The notes beneath the pieces are model-generated. The model saw only the letters and a program-made list of their open reading frames with translations, was not told the DNA's origin and did no database searches. DNA of 64,000 nucleotides. Origin: Bacillus sp. SKDU12 (lineage in GTDB: Bacteria > Bacillota > Bacilli > Bacillales > Bacillaceae). Both the position numbers and the translations under genes were made by a program. The stretch lies in NCBI RefSeq assembly GCF_010093085.1, contig NZ_MSRC01000016.1, forward strand, positions 238,273-302,272. The letters are read 5' to 3'. Positions 26,421-35,094 of this stretch are shown piece by piece; position 1 is the first letter of the stretch, and the number at the start of each line of letters is the position of its first letter.

Positions 26421-26779
26421 TGGAGACGGTGGGAGTCGAACCCACGTCCAGAGACACCGATTACTTAAGCGTCTACGAGCGTAGCCTGCATATTAGGGTT
26501 TCACTCATCTTCTTGCCTGCGGGCTGGCCTTCCGAGAGCTAGTCTGTTCATCTCTTCTTACGTTCTCAGACGGGAACGCAAGCGTAGCCTACTTGGATGT
26601 GCTCTTCACAGACACATAGGCAATGTCAGGAAGAGCTCGCTGCGCTTATTAGGCAGCTAGTGCTACGTTTGAGTTAAAACTGTTAGTTTTGCCAGTTATA
26701 TTTAGGTGCGTGTTTACGAGATCGCCTCTCGGCTCGCAGCTCAAGCTCGATCCATCCCTGTCGAATCCGTAACGTCCCC
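26421..26779 (-). ncRNA. ssrA: tmRNA (transfer-messenger RNA)
   Basis: The 359-nt tmRNA has 5' GGGGACGTTACGGATTCGAC (26779 downward) and a 3' T-arm and acceptor GGGTTCGACTCCCACCGTCTCC ending at 26421. Because CCA is not encoded, it must be added. The tag frame at 26649-26693 reads GKTNSFNSNVALAA followed by two stop codons. With SmpB (encoded immediately upstream) it rescues stalled ribosomes and marks peptides for ClpXP. The seventh encoded tag residue is Ser, where the 168 tag I recall (AGKTNSFNQNVALAA) has Gln. Confidence 0.97.
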
Positions 26780-26839
26780 TTGTTATAAGGGAAATACGGG
26801 AGAAAATTATCAAGCTTTCACTCAACTGGCTATAGTCTT

Positions 26840-26867
26840 ATTATAACACGATTCTGGCGCTTTTCAA
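26840..26867 (-). promoter_or_regulatory. ssrA promoter
   Basis: On the minus strand, TTGAAA (26862-26867), 16 nt, TATAAT (26840-26845). It gives a precursor with about 55 nt of 5' leader to be removed by RNase P. Confidence 0.7.
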
Positions 26868-26955
26868 TTGTCAAATCCTTCAAATGAATCACGCTGTGAT
26901 CCGATCGTGAACACAGTATAGCACAGGCCTGATTTTTGGATCAAGCACTATGCCT

Positions 26956-27426
26956 TTAGAAGCCTTTTTGACTGTCTCTAAACGCTCTCTCGATTTCCCG
27001 CTTCGCGTCCTTGCGCTTCAGATCATCTCGTTTGTCATAGTTCTTCTTCCCTTTTCCAAGGCCGAGAAGCACTTTAGCAAAGCCATTTTTCAAATATAGC
27101 TTCAGCGGTACGAGAGAATAGCCTTTTTCCTTTGTTAACCCGATCAGCTTGTTAATCTCCTTGCGGTGCATTAATAGCTTTCTCGTCCGGAGCGGATCGT
27201 GGTTATAGCGGTTACCCTGCTCATATGGGCTGACGTGCATATTGTGGAGAAACACTTCTCCCCCCTCAATTTTGGCGAAGGAATCCTTTAGGTTTACACG
27301 GCCTGCACGAATCGCTTTGATTTCGGTTCCTTGCAAGACGACGCCTGTTTCATAGGTTTCTTCTATAAAATAATCGTGATTGGCTTTTTTATTTTGAGAT
27401 AATACTTTTCCTGACCCTTTTGGCAT
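26956..27426 (-). CDS. smpB: tmRNA-binding protein SmpB
   Basis: The 156-aa OB-fold protein binds the tRNA-like domain of tmRNA. Family blocks are present: [36 protein letters not shown] at the N-terminus, [18 protein letters not shown] in the middle, and the basic tail [26 protein letters not shown], which enters the decoding centre. It is transcribed just before ssrA. ATG 27426 with AGAGGAGG upstream. Confidence 0.96.
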   Translation of the reverse strand: MPKGSGKVLSQNKKANHDYFIEETYETGVVLQGTEIKAIRAGRVNLKDSFAKIEGGEVFLHNMHVSPYEQGNRYNHDPLRTRKLLMHRKEINKLIGLTKEKGYSLVPLKLYLKNGFAKVLLGLGKGKKNYDKRDDLKRKDAKREIERAFRDSQKGF

Positions 27427-27527
27427 GCCAGAACCTCCTCTCTAAGGAAAAACTGTCCACCTTTTGCGATAAGCTCTATTTTACCAAATGTCACGTACCG
27501 CTACAATGAAAAGCTGTTTCCGAAAGA

Positions 27528-27558
27528 AAGCAAATAGAGCGCCGCGGCCCTATTTGCT
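27528..27558 (-). terminator. Hairpin after rnr
   Basis: A CAAATAG/CTATTTG stem extended by a G/C core (27530-27556) lies in the 142-bp gap between rnr and smpB. It lacks a long T run, so it may be a leaky terminator or stability element. Confidence 0.5.
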
Positions 27559-27568
27559 GGTTGTGCTG

Positions 27569-29914
27569 TTATTTCTTCTTTTTCCGTTTTTGTTTCGGCG
27601 CGTTTTGAAAACCGCGTTTTTTCTTTTTCGGCTTCGACTTCGGCTTCGTGAACCATTCCCCTTTTTCCTCAGTCGGTGCTGGTGAAACAGGCGTATTGGT
27701 GGTTTGGACGCGCTTTCTGGCAGGCTTTCCGCGTTTTCTGCTCCGATTGCTGTCAAGTTCTCTCGGACGTCGCGGAGAACCCTTCATACCGACGATTTCA
27801 AAGTCGATATTGCGCTCGTCTTTATTGACATCGACAACCTTGATTGTGATTTCATCCCCAATGCGGAAGACGTTGCCCGTCCGCTCGCCGATCATCGCAA
27901 AATGCTGTTCATCAAAGCGATAGTAGTCATCCGTCATAAAGCTGACGTGAACAAGTCCTTCAATTGTATTCGGCAGCTCGACAAACATTCCGAAGTTTGT
28001 TACAGAGCTGATCATGCCGTCAAACTCTTCACCGATTTTATCAAGCATGTATTCCGCTTTTTTCAAATCATCCGTTTCACGCTCGGCGTCAACTGCACGG
28101 CGTTCCATCGTTGATGTATGCTCAGCGATATCCGGCAGGCGTTCTGCCCACTTTTCCTGTGTCGCTTCATCGACTTTGCCGTTGATTAAATACGTTCTGA
28201 TCAAACGGTGGACGATTAAGTCTGGATAACGGCGGATCGGAGATGTAAAATGCGTATAGAATTCCGTCGACAGGCCAAAGTGCCCTAAGCTTTGCGGGTC
28301 GTATTTCGCTTGTTTCATCGAACGAAGCATGACAGTAGATATAACAGTCTCTTCAGGCCTGTCACGCACAGCGTCCAGTATGCTTTGTAGCGCACGCGGA
28401 TGAATATTCCCCGCCGTTCCTTTCACCACATAGCCAAATGTCGTCACGAACTCTAAAAACTTTTGCAGCTTTTCAGCGTTCGGCTCTTCGTGAATCCGAT
28501 ATATAAACGGCACGTTCATCCAATGGAAATGCTCCGCTACCGTTTCGTTCGCCACAAGCATAAATTCTTCAATCAGCTTCTCGGCGACAGAACGTTCTCT
28601 GATCACAACGTCTTTCACCGCGCCTTCATCATCAACAAGCACTTTTGCTTCCTTGAAATCAAAATCAACGGCACCGCGGTTCATCCGCTTGTCGCGCAAA
28701 ATTTGGGCTAAGCGCTCCATATCTTTAAACATCGGGACAAGAGGCTCGTATTTTTGTTTCATCTCTTCGTCATCGTCAACAAGAATTTTATTCACATCTG
28801 AATATGTCATTCTTTCCGTTGTTTTAATGACACTTTGGAAGATTTGATGCTCTGTCACCTGTCCCTGACTATTAATCGTCATTTCACAGGAAAGTGTCAG
28901 GCGGTCAACCTTTGGATTTAAAGAACAAATGCCGTTTGACAGTCTGTGCGGAATCATCGGGATGACCCGGTCAACCAAATACACACTCGTTCCTCTTTCA
29001 AGCGCTTCTTTATCAATCGGAGAGTTTTCGGTTACGTAATGGCTGACATCAGCAATGTGAACGCCAAGCTTGTAGCTTCCGTCATCAAGCTTGGTTACGG
29101 TAACCGCATCATCCAAGTCCTTCGCGTCCGCGCCATCAATGGTGACAATCACTTGATCACGAAGATCACGGCGGTCTTTCAAGTCTTTTTCATCAATGGT
29201 GTCAGGCGTATTTGATGCCTGTTCCATTGCATCTGCAGGAAATTCCCCAGGCAGGCCGTGCTTATGAATGACCGATAAAATATCAATACCCGGATCATTT
29301 TTATGGCCAAGAATGGTTTCAATCTCGCCCTCGGCGTTCATGCGACCTTCAGGATAGCTCGTCAGCTTGACAACAACCTTATGCCCTTCCGCAGCTCCAT
29401 TTTTCCCATTTTTCGGGATGAAGATGTCACTCGTGATTTTTTTGTCGTCTGGAATGACAAAGCCGAAGTTTCTCGTTTCTGTATACGTACCGACAACCTT
29501 CTGAATCGCTCTTTCTAAAATGCGGATGACGGTCCCTTCCTGTCTGGAGCCGCTTGACTGAGAATTCAGCCGAACCATGACGATATCGCCATTCATTGCT
29601 GTATTCAGCTCATTTGGCGGAATAAACACATCGCTTAATGACGTATCCTCAGGCAGCAAAAAGGCAAATCCTTTTGCGTGCGCTGAAATCTTACCTTTTA
29701 TTAAATTCATCTTTTCTGGAATGCCGTAACGGTCGCTTCTCGTCCGGACGATCTGCCCTTTTTCTTCCAAGGCGACTAACGCTTTGACGAGCTCTTTAAA
29801 CTCCTCGGCTTCCGTAATATTCAGCATCTCCTCAAGTTCCTGAACGGTTAGAGGTTTGTACGCCTCTTCCTTCATAAACGAGAGAAGCTTTTCCATAAAT
29901 GCTTCTTTTTCCAT
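27569..29914 (-). CDS. rnr: Ribonuclease R
   Basis: The 781-aa 3'-5' exoribonuclease has an N-terminal winged helix (about 5-65), two cold-shock domains (about 75-225) and an RNB catalytic domain. The RNB domain carries [15 protein letters not shown] (metal aspartates, about residues 268-277) and the [12 protein letters not shown] motif near residue 559. An S1 domain (about 625-705) and a long Lys/Arg-rich tail follow. It degrades structured RNA and works with tmRNA on non-stop mRNAs, which fits its place in a secG-est-rnr-smpB group. ATG 29914 follows AGGAGG. Confidence 0.96.
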   Translation of the reverse strand: MEKEAFMEKLLSFMKEEAYKPLTVQELEEMLNITEAEEFKELVKALVALEEKGQIVRTRSDRYGIPEKMNLIKGKISAHAKGFAFLLPEDTSLSDVFIPPNELNTAMNGDIVMVRLNSQSSGSRQEGTVIRILERAIQKVVGTYTETRNFGFVIPDDKKITSDIFIPKNGKNGAAEGHKVVVKLTSYPEGRMNAEGEIETILGHKNDPGIDILSVIHKHGLPGEFPADAMEQASNTPDTIDEKDLKDRRDLRDQVIVTIDGADAKDLDDAVTVTKLDDGSYKLGVHIADVSHYVTENSPIDKEALERGTSVYLVDRVIPMIPHRLSNGICSLNPKVDRLTLSCEMTINSQGQVTEHQIFQSVIKTTERMTYSDVNKILVDDDEEMKQKYEPLVPMFKDMERLAQILRDKRMNRGAVDFDFKEAKVLVDDEGAVKDVVIRERSVAEKLIEEFMLVANETVAEHFHWMNVPFIYRIHEEPNAEKLQKFLEFVTTFGYVVKGTAGNIHPRALQSILDAVRDRPEETVISTVMLRSMKQAKYDPQSLGHFGLSTEFYTHFTSPIRRYPDLIVHRLIRTYLINGKVDEATQEKWAERLPDIAEHTSTMERRAVDAERETDDLKKAEYMLDKIGEEFDGMISSVTNFGMFVELPNTIEGLVHVSFMTDDYYRFDEQHFAMIGERTGNVFRIGDEITIKVVDVNKDERNIDFEIVGMKGSPRRPRELDSNRSRKRGKPARKRVQTTNTPVSPAPTEEKGEWFTKPKSKPKKKKRGFQNAPKQKRKKKK

Positions 29915-29932
29915 TATCCAACCTCCTGTTGA

Positions 29933-30673
29933 TTACCAATCGAGCTTCTCTAAAAATTCATACACATCTTGATGGACGAGGTCACGTTCTTTGTCTAACG
30001 TAATGACATGGCCTGATTCCTCGTACCATTTCAGCTGCTTATCGTCAGTTTCCACTTCGTTGTAAATGATATTGGCGCTTTCGGTATTAATCATGTGATC
30101 ATGCCGGGCCTGCACCACAAATGTCGGTGAATAAATCATATCGACATTATTCCGCACATCAGCAATTAAGTCTTGCAGCGCCTTGAGCGTGTTCATCGGC
30201 GTTTTTTCGAATTCCTTCATTTCCTCTTCAATCTGCTCCGGGTTTTTCCCCTCGAATTTTTTATAATTGCGAGCGTATGAAAGGACGCCCTGATACATGA
30301 CCTCTTCACTCTTAATATGCATCGGCGCACACATTGGGACAATTCCCTTTATGGGTACAGTGTAACCCAATTTCAGCGAAAAAACCCCGCCAAGCGACAG
30401 TCCGCAGGCGGCAATGTTCTCATAGCCTTCAGATTTTAAGGATTCATAGCCATCCATCACGTTTTTCCACCAGTCTTCAGGCCCTGTATGTACAAGTTCT
30501 TCAGGAGGCACGCCATGTCCTTCATATTGAGGCGCGTGGCATGTATAGCCCCGTTCATTCAAGTAACGCCCCAGCATTCTTACATCCGCTGTATTTCCTG
30601 TAAAGCCATGCAGCAAAAGCACCGCTTTGTCTCCGCCTTTAAATGTAAATGGTTTTGGTGTCACAACTTTCAT
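29933..30673 (-). CDS. est: Carboxylesterase
   Basis: The 246-aa alpha/beta-hydrolase (YvaK) has oxyanion region [13 protein letters not shown], nucleophile Ser93 in CGLSLGG, Asp in ARHDHMI near residue 195 and His in SGHVITLD near residue 226. It hydrolyses short-chain esters; the physiological substrate is unknown. I used ATG 30673 because GGGAG is 8 nt upstream; the ATG at 30679 is too close to that site. It is 18 bp before rnr. Confidence 0.93.
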   Translation of the reverse strand: MKVVTPKPFTFKGGDKAVLLLHGFTGNTADVRMLGRYLNERGYTCHAPQYEGHGVPPEELVHTGPEDWWKNVMDGYESLKSEGYENIAACGLSLGGVFSLKLGYTVPIKGIVPMCAPMHIKSEEVMYQGVLSYARNYKKFEGKNPEQIEEEMKEFEKTPMNTLKALQDLIADVRNNVDMIYSPTFVVQARHDHMINTESANIIYNEVETDDKQLKWYEESGHVITLDKERDLVHQDVYEFLEKLDW

Positions 30674-30761
30674 GCTCATGTCTCCCTTTCTATCTGCACG
30701 GTCAATTTAGTTTTCCACAGTTTGATCAGAAAAAAACGCTCTGATATCAGCCTGAAACGTG

Positions 30762-30793
30762 AAAAAGGCCTGACTTCACATCAGACCTTATAC
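30762..30793 (-). terminator. secG terminator
   Basis: Stem AAGGCCTGA/TCAGACCTT (30765-30773 with 30781-30789), followed on the minus strand by five T. It would cut down, not necessarily stop, read-through into est. Confidence 0.7.
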
Positions 30794-30803
30794 AAACATT
30801 GCC

Positions 30804-31034
30804 CTATAAAATATAAGCAAGCGCAATCGTTAACACGAAAAACAAGACTGCCAGCACAACCGTGATACGGTGCAAAATCAAATCAAGACCTCTTGCTTTT
30901 TGTTTCCCGAAGAGCTGCTCCGCTCCGCCTGAAATCGCACCAGATAATCCGGCGCTTTTACTGGATTGAAGCAAAACGACAATAATAAGTGCAATGCTGA
31001 CGATAACCAATAAGGTAATCAAAACTGCGTGCAT
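30804..31034 (-). CDS. secG: Preprotein translocase subunit SecG
   Basis: The 76-aa protein has two membrane helices (about 3-21 and 55-75) joined by the conserved [28 protein letters not shown] loop. It is an auxiliary component of SecYEG. AGGTGTAAGG-type ribosome site before ATG 31034. As far as I can recall the sequence is identical to B. subtilis 168. Confidence 0.96.
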   Translation of the reverse strand: MHAVLITLLVIVSIALIIVVLLQSSKSAGLSGAISGGAEQLFGKQKARGLDLILHRITVVLAVLFFVLTIALAYIL

Positions 31035-31711
31035 CCCTTACACCTCCAGACTCACTGGCCTACATTACTTCTATTTTACATGAAAAGGGATGGCATGTCA
31101 CGCTGTATCAGACGTCAAAAGGCAGGATAAAACGTATGATCTTGGTTACCCTATTCATATGAAAAAGGCAACAGGAGAAAAACAATGCCTCTTATCAGCA
31201 TGGCCAGCAGAAAACATCTTTATTATGAAGGATAATGCAGACTTAAATTGTGCCATTCATAGATGCTCTGCACATTGATAAGACTGAATGATTCAATTTT
31301 GCGGTGGCTTACTTGCTACCTTTACCCTTCCAGACAAAGTGCCGCATCTTGTTCTGCCCGGCGCTTATCCCGCTGTTGATGATATCACCGTCCAAAAGCT
31401 GCATAAAACGGCATGTATCTGCTTGAAAAATGATGATGGCTCATGAAAACCCTTTCCGTCAGCCATCACAAAAAATAAAACCTTCGAAACCCGTTAACAA
31501 ACCATATGAAAAATACTCGGCGTCAATCTGCAGCCTCATTTACTCATCCCAATGCTATTTATGTATAGCGCAGTCTTAGAGACTGGGTCTCCTCAGCCTC
31601 AGACGTTTATCGAAGAGCGTGCAGCCATGCCGAATTTTTCAGAAAGGAATATCAAAAGCATCAGCTGCTGACAAAAACTTGTGCAACGTTTGTGTTGCGT
31701 TCCTTATGATT
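31035..31711. other. Gene-poor interval, possible gene decay
   Basis: In B. subtilis 168 the hydrolase gene yvaM lies here. This 677-bp stretch has no long frame with a ribosome site. The only protein-like piece is the short frame at 31288-31446. I see no RNA gene or repeat. Confidence 0.5.
31288..31446 (+). pseudogene. 52-codon protein-like fragment
   Basis: Reads MIQFCGGLLATFTLPDKVPH and continues with LVLPGAYPAVDDITVQKLH before a stop. The composition looks like real coding sequence, but there is no clear ribosome site and I do not recognise a family. It may be a remnant of a lost gene or chance. Confidence 0.3.
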
Positions 31712-31945
31712 TCATTGACTTTTGTCAATAAAATCATAGTAAAAAAGGTCCTCAAATTTCAAATTAAAATAGTGAAGCATTTTACCGATTACAAGCTGCC
31801 CCGGCCGTCTTTCTCCATTCAGCACACGGCTGAGTGTGGCGGGTGAGACTCCGATTTCCAGCGCAAGCTGATTAAGAGAATAATCATTATTGACCATATA
31901 CTGCAAGACATAATCACGTTTAATCTGTATCTTTTCTACCGGCAC
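31712..31945 (-). CDS. yvzC: Small XRE-type DNA-binding protein
   Basis: The 77-aa protein is nearly all one helix-turn-helix (residues about 14-66: MVNNDYSLNQLALEIGVSPATLSRVLNGERRPGQLVIGKML). I chose GTG 31945, spaced 6 nt from AAGGTG; an earlier GTG (31954) is inside the ribosome site. It is divergent from rghRA. Near-identical palindromes TTGACAAAAGTCAA-type lie in its promoter and at its own 3' end, suggesting self-regulation. Function unknown. Confidence 0.8.
   Translation of the reverse strand: MPVEKIQIKRDYVLQYMVNNDYSLNQLALEIGVSPATLSRVLNGERRPGQLVIGKMLHYFNLKFEDLFYYDFIDKSQ
31714..31727. promoter_or_regulatory. TTGAC-4-GTCAA palindrome at the 3' end of yvzC
   Basis: TTGACTTTTGTCAA, a 5-bp inverted repeat around TTTT, overlaps the last codons of yvzC. 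A near copy occurs in the yvzC promoter. Confidence 0.4.
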
Positions 31946-31993
31946 TTTCCTCACCTTCCGTTTCTGGAAAAACTTTTTTCTATACTTTTACAT

Positions 31994-32022
31994 TACGGCT
32001 TATGTTAACTTTTGTCAACACA
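31994..32022 (-). promoter_or_regulatory. yvzC promoter with matching palindrome
   Basis: On the minus strand, TTGACA (about 32017-32022), 17 nt, TAATGT. The -35 is embedded in GTTGACAAAAGTTAAC, the second copy of the palindrome found at the yvzC 3' end. Confidence 0.55.
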
Positions 32023-32097
32023 TTTCCAACCTACCTATTCCCTTTAGTCAATAAACATACTAGAATATGAGTAACAGCAAGGAACGGGGTGAGACAT

Positions 32098-32505
32098 ATG
32101 GAAAGCTTTGGCGAACAATTGCGGGCATTACGAGAAGAGAGAAAATTAACAGTCAACCAGCTTGCGACTTATTCAGGTGTAAGCGCAGCCGGCATCTCGA
32201 GAATCGAAAACGGCAAACGAGGTGTCCCCAAACCTGCAACCATCAAAAAACTGGCGGCAGCCTTAAAAATACCTTATGAAGGCCTTATGTATAAGGCTGG
32301 TTACATCGAAGAAGTGCATGAAGCCAGAGCCTCTTATGAAACAAAGTGCAAGCTGCTTGAAAAAGCGGAGGTCTACGACTTGAAAAACCTTGCTCTTCTT
32401 GAGACCGAAAAGTGGCAATATCTCAATAAAGAAGATTTACTCATGCTGGATCATTATTTTGCGTTTATTTCAGATGAAGCCAAAAAACGGTCTGATGATG
32501 ACTAA
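32098..32505 (+). CDS. rghRA: XRE-family repressor RghRA
   Basis: The 135-aa protein has an N-terminal HTH (residues 6-58: LRALREERKLTVNQLATYSGVSAAGISRIENGKRG) and a C-terminal helical region. In B. subtilis RghR (YvaN) represses rapG, rapH and rapD, tying it to ComA and DegU signalling. ATG 32098 has GGGGTG 6 nt upstream. It is followed 28 bp later by a paralogue in the same direction, so they probably form an operon. Confidence 0.92.
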   Translation: MESFGEQLRALREERKLTVNQLATYSGVSAAGISRIENGKRGVPKPATIKKLAAALKIPYEGLMYKAGYIEEVHEARASYETKCKLLEKAEVYDLKNLALLETEKWQYLNKEDLLMLDHYFAFISDEAKKRSDDD

Positions 32506-32533
32506 CTCTTGATAGAAATGTGAGGCGATCACC

Positions 32534-32953
32534 ATGTCACCGTTCGGACAGCAATTACGGGAGCTGCGCCGCGCCCGCAAGCTGACAGTAAATCAGCTTG
32601 CGGTGTATTCAGGCATCAGCTCGGCCACCATTTCAAAGATTGAAAACGGCAAACGAGGCACACCAAAACCTTCCACCATTAAAAAACTGGCGTCTGTACT
32701 GAAAGTGCCCTACGAAAACCTGATGGCTGCCGCAGGCCATATTCAGACCTTTCCAGAAGCAATCCGCGAAGCATCAGAAAACTATCAATCCATTTATGAC
32801 ATTTACCAGACGGCTGTCACTCGCGGAGCTGAACACCTCCCGATTTTCAATAGCCAAAAGTGGGAGCACCTTTCAAAGCAGGATATTGAAAATCTCAGCA
32901 AATACTTCGATTTTTTAGCTTCTGAAGCGAAAAAACGCGCCTCCTCATCCTAA
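32534..32953 (+). CDS. rghRB: XRE-family repressor RghRB (RghRA paralogue)
   Basis: The 139-aa protein is closely related to RghRA over the HTH (LRELRRARKLTVNQLAVYSGISSATISKIENGKRG, residues 9-43) and moderately in the tail (both end near SEAKKR or DEAKKR). The C-terminal half has diverged more, as in tandem duplicates with different partners. ATG with GTGAGGCG upstream. Confidence 0.88.
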   Translation: MSPFGQQLRELRRARKLTVNQLAVYSGISSATISKIENGKRGTPKPSTIKKLASVLKVPYENLMAAAGHIQTFPEAIREASENYQSIYDIYQTAVTRGAEHLPIFNSQKWEHLSKQDIENLSKYFDFLASEAKKRASSS

Positions 32954-33044
32954 CCCCCTGTTTCTCTTTCTGCATGTGACAAATCACGCCTGCATACCTT
33001 CCCTCGTTATTTGCGTTATAATAGTGACAGACGAGGTGAAAAGA

Positions 33045-33371
33045 ATGAACCAATCAGAAATGTGTCCTAGATTTGAAAAAGCAGTCGACATCTTGAGTAA
33101 ACGCTGGGTCGCCTTGATCGTATTTCAACTCTTGAATGGGTCGCAGCGATTCAGTGAAATTGAAGCAGCACTTCCAAATCTAAGCGGCAGAGTTCTGTCA
33201 GAAAGGCTGAAAGAACTTGAGCTTGAAGGAGTGGTAAAACGGGATGTCATCCCGGAAACTCCGGTTCGCATCGAATATTCATTAACTGATAAAGGAAAGG
33301 CGCTCGCCCCCATTTTAGGAGAGATTTCCAAATGGGCGACCGATTGGATTGACCCTTCCTTTCTTAGCTAA
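33045..33371 (+). CDS. yvaP: HxlR-family transcriptional regulator
   Basis: The 108-aa winged-helix protein has HxlR features: MCPRFEKAVDILSKRWVALIVFQLLNG at the N-terminus, then RFSEIEAALPNLSGRVLSERLKELE and the wing YSLTDKGKALAPIL. It keeps one N-terminal Cys (Cys7), a residue that in YodB/HxlR relatives senses electrophiles. ATG 33045 follows GAGGTG; a TATAAT box lies at 33017-33022. Targets unknown. Confidence 0.9.
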   Translation: MNQSEMCPRFEKAVDILSKRWVALIVFQLLNGSQRFSEIEAALPNLSGRVLSERLKELELEGVVKRDVIPETPVRIEYSLTDKGKALAPILGEISKWATDWIDPSFLS

Positions 33372-33376
33372 TTGCT

Positions 33377-33420
33377 AAAACGGCTCTGATCTCAGAAATG
33401 AGAAAAGGAGCTGTTTTTAT
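33377..33420 (+). terminator. yvaP terminator
   Basis: Stem AAAACGGCTC/GGAGCTGTTTT (33377-33386 with 33408-33418) with a T run after it on the plus strand. Confidence 0.7.
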
Positions 33421-33808
33421 TTTCCGAATGAAAAATGATTTCTCAGCTCAGAAAATTCTTATGTTATTAAGTACTTGGAAAACAAGAACGGAAAATCTGA
33501 CAGACCCCGGACAGGCTATGCAGCATATCAAACAATCAGTCACCCACGTGACAGACCGCATTAAGGAAGTAACGGATGGACTGAAGCAGTTAACAAACCA
33601 ATCGATTACCATCAACCAGTCGATTGAAAACATCGCTTCTGTATCTGAAGAGTCTGCCGCCGGCATTGAAGAAACATTTTCGATTACCGAGCAATCCGCC
33701 CACTCGTTGGATCAAGTGCTTGAGAATGCCGAAAAGCTTGAACAGCTGGTGAAGGAGCTTAATGAGAAGATGGATCTGTTTAATAAAAAAAACCCTCGTC
33801 GAGGTTAG
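33398..33808 (+). pseudogene. yvaQ: C-terminal remnant of a methyl-accepting chemotaxis protein
   Basis: From about 33500 the frame encodes the last part of a chemoreceptor signalling domain: IKQSVTHVTDRIKEVTDGLKQL, then IASVSEESAAGIEETFSITEQSAHSLDQVLENAEKLEQLVKELN, a heptad coiled coil typical of MCPs. The sensor, membrane helices, HAMP and the central hairpin tip are gone. The codons before about 33500 look like unrelated sequence joined by a deletion. B. subtilis 168 has a full yvaQ of about 566 residues at this spot. No ribosome site is evident. Confidence 0.8.
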
Positions 33809-33818
33809 CCGAGGAGGG
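33785..33818 (-). terminator. Terminator at the island's left edge
   Basis: Stem CCCTCGTC/GAGGAGGG (33793-33800 with 33811-33818) with eight T after it on the minus strand. It now ends the island's minus-strand operon but probably belonged to the opuB operon before insertion. Confidence 0.7.
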
Positions 33819-33858
33819 CAAATTATGCACTGCGTATACATGTCCATAATAAAGGTTT

Positions 33859-34272
33859 CTAAATTGTATACTGATTTAATAACTCTGCTTTATATTTCTC
33901 AATATCTATAACATCGTAACCTAAAAACTTTTCATAATTATCATCAGCAAAACAGAATAAAATCCCATTAAATTCAAACGAATTTGATGTTTCCAAATCA
34001 TACAATCTAAAGCTATAAATTTCTTTTTTGTTTCGAGCGGTTTTTTCATAAATTTTTTTAGAACCTGCTAATTTAGATATGTCATTTGCTAATTCCCCGA
34101 AAATCTCCATACCTACTATTAAGTTTTGCTTATTAATATCTAATGAAATATTTTCATTAACTTCCAAATCTTCAGTCAGCTCAACTGTAGATGGTTGATT
34201 AATTGGAGGAATTACATAAATATAAGCTAACTCAGCTTCTTTATCATATGTTATTGCCGAATTTGAATACAT
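33859..34272 (-). CDS. DUF2283-like protein, probable immunity/antitoxin
   Basis: The 137-aa protein has no signal peptide, so it is cytoplasmic. Residues 6-60 (AITYDKEAELAYIYVIPP, then VELTEDLEVNENISLDINKQ and NLIVGMEIFGE) fit the DUF2283 pattern: a Tyr-Asp start, Leu/Ala-Tyr strand, and a VGMEI/GIEI strand end. DUF2283 proteins are often encoded next to DUF4258-type toxins. The rest is an acidic-aromatic domain I do not recognise. It lies 11 bp after the toxin-like gene in the same operon. ATG 34272 is preferred over the TTG at 34293 because the G-rich ribosome site lies between them. Base composition is markedly AT-rich. The immunity role is inferred from position and domain. Confidence 0.75.
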   Translation of the reverse strand: MYSNSAITYDKEAELAYIYVIPPINQPSTVELTEDLEVNENISLDINKQNLIVGMEIFGELANDISKLAGSKKIYEKTARNKKEIYSFRLYDLETSNSFEFNGILFCFADDNYEKFLGYDVIDIEKYKAELLNQYTI

Positions 34273-34283
34273 GGGATACCACC

Positions 34284-34994
34284 CTATCTCCAACGTTTTT
34301 TAGGCTTCGCAGATTTATAAGTAGTAGTTAAAGTATTACCTTTTCTAGCGACTGCAACACCTTTATAGTAATATACGGTTGATTTATATTTAGGATCATA
34401 ATATTTTTTACCCTTTTTTACTGCCATAAACACTTTGGTAGGTGAAATTCCTCTTTGATACATTCTTAATCCTAGATGGTAAGAAACCTTTATAAATTTA
34501 AAACCATATTTTTTAAACATAGATGAAGACATTGCTATTAATACTCTGACAGCTGGGCCTAACCATTGACCTTCTACCTTTTCTGAACTTTGTTGTTCAT
34601 CTATTTCTTGATCCATTTGATCTAGAACACTAGTATCTATTTCAGGGTTAATTTCATCTATGTAAGCAAACGTTTCATCATCAATTTTGATATCTTTTTC
34701 ATCGATTGTCTTTTCTAAAATCGATTCAGTATTTTTGACTTCTAGTTCAGTAATCTCTTTTTCGGTATCTGCAACATAGTTTACCACTTTTTTATCATCA
34801 ATCATATCCGATACGTCTAGATTTAGCAATTCTTCATCTGATAAAGTTGTATTGTTTTCTAAATCAGTAACGTCTTTAAAGCTCTGATCATTGATTTGCT
34901 CAGCAAAAACCGTACCTGTAGCAGTAAAAAACATAACAAATGCTGTTAATAGAAAAACTAACTTTCTACTTTTTTTAATTACATTCTTGTTCAT
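34284..34994 (-). CDS. Exported putative toxin (SAR2788-like, DUF4258-like C-terminus)
   Basis: The 236-aa protein has a clear Sec signal peptide (residues 1-31, ending TVFA). A strongly acidic middle (about 32-142, roughly three dozen Asp/Glu against nine Lys) is followed by a compact basic C-terminus (143-236, 23 Lys/Arg against a single Asp). The C-terminus contains VSYHLGLRMYQRGIS, then KVFMAVKKGKKYYDP and YKGVAVARKGNTLTTTY, resembling the H-x3-R-x3-RGI layout of DUF4258-type RNase-like toxins. I place it with the SAR2788 putative-toxin family from memory. It is the first gene of a minus-strand pair with the DUF2283 protein and divergent from a membrane subtilase. Good ribosome site (AGGAGGAAG) before ATG 34994. 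AT-rich relative to its neighbours. Confidence 0.75.
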   Translation of the reverse strand: MNKNVIKKSRKLVFLLTAFVMFFTATGTVFAEQINDQSFKDVTDLENNTTLSDEELLNLDVSDMIDDKKVVNYVADTEKEITELEVKNTESILEKTIDEKDIKIDDETFAYIDEINPEIDTSVLDQMDQEIDEQQSSEKVEGQWLGPAVRVLIAMSSSMFKKYGFKFIKVSYHLGLRMYQRGISPTKVFMAVKKGKKYYDPKYKSTVYYYKGVAVARKGNTLTTTYKSAKPKKRWR

Positions 34995-35094
34995 TTCTTC
35001 CTCCTAAGATAATATATTGATAAGTATATATTACCATATTGAATTTTTCCTTCAACTATTTTTTGGTTAATTTTCATAATTAAAGGAGATATAA

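Noticed and set aside
26291..26542. 83-codon plus-strand frame over the tmRNA end
   Set aside because: It runs antisense across ssrA; the RNA features account for this sequence.
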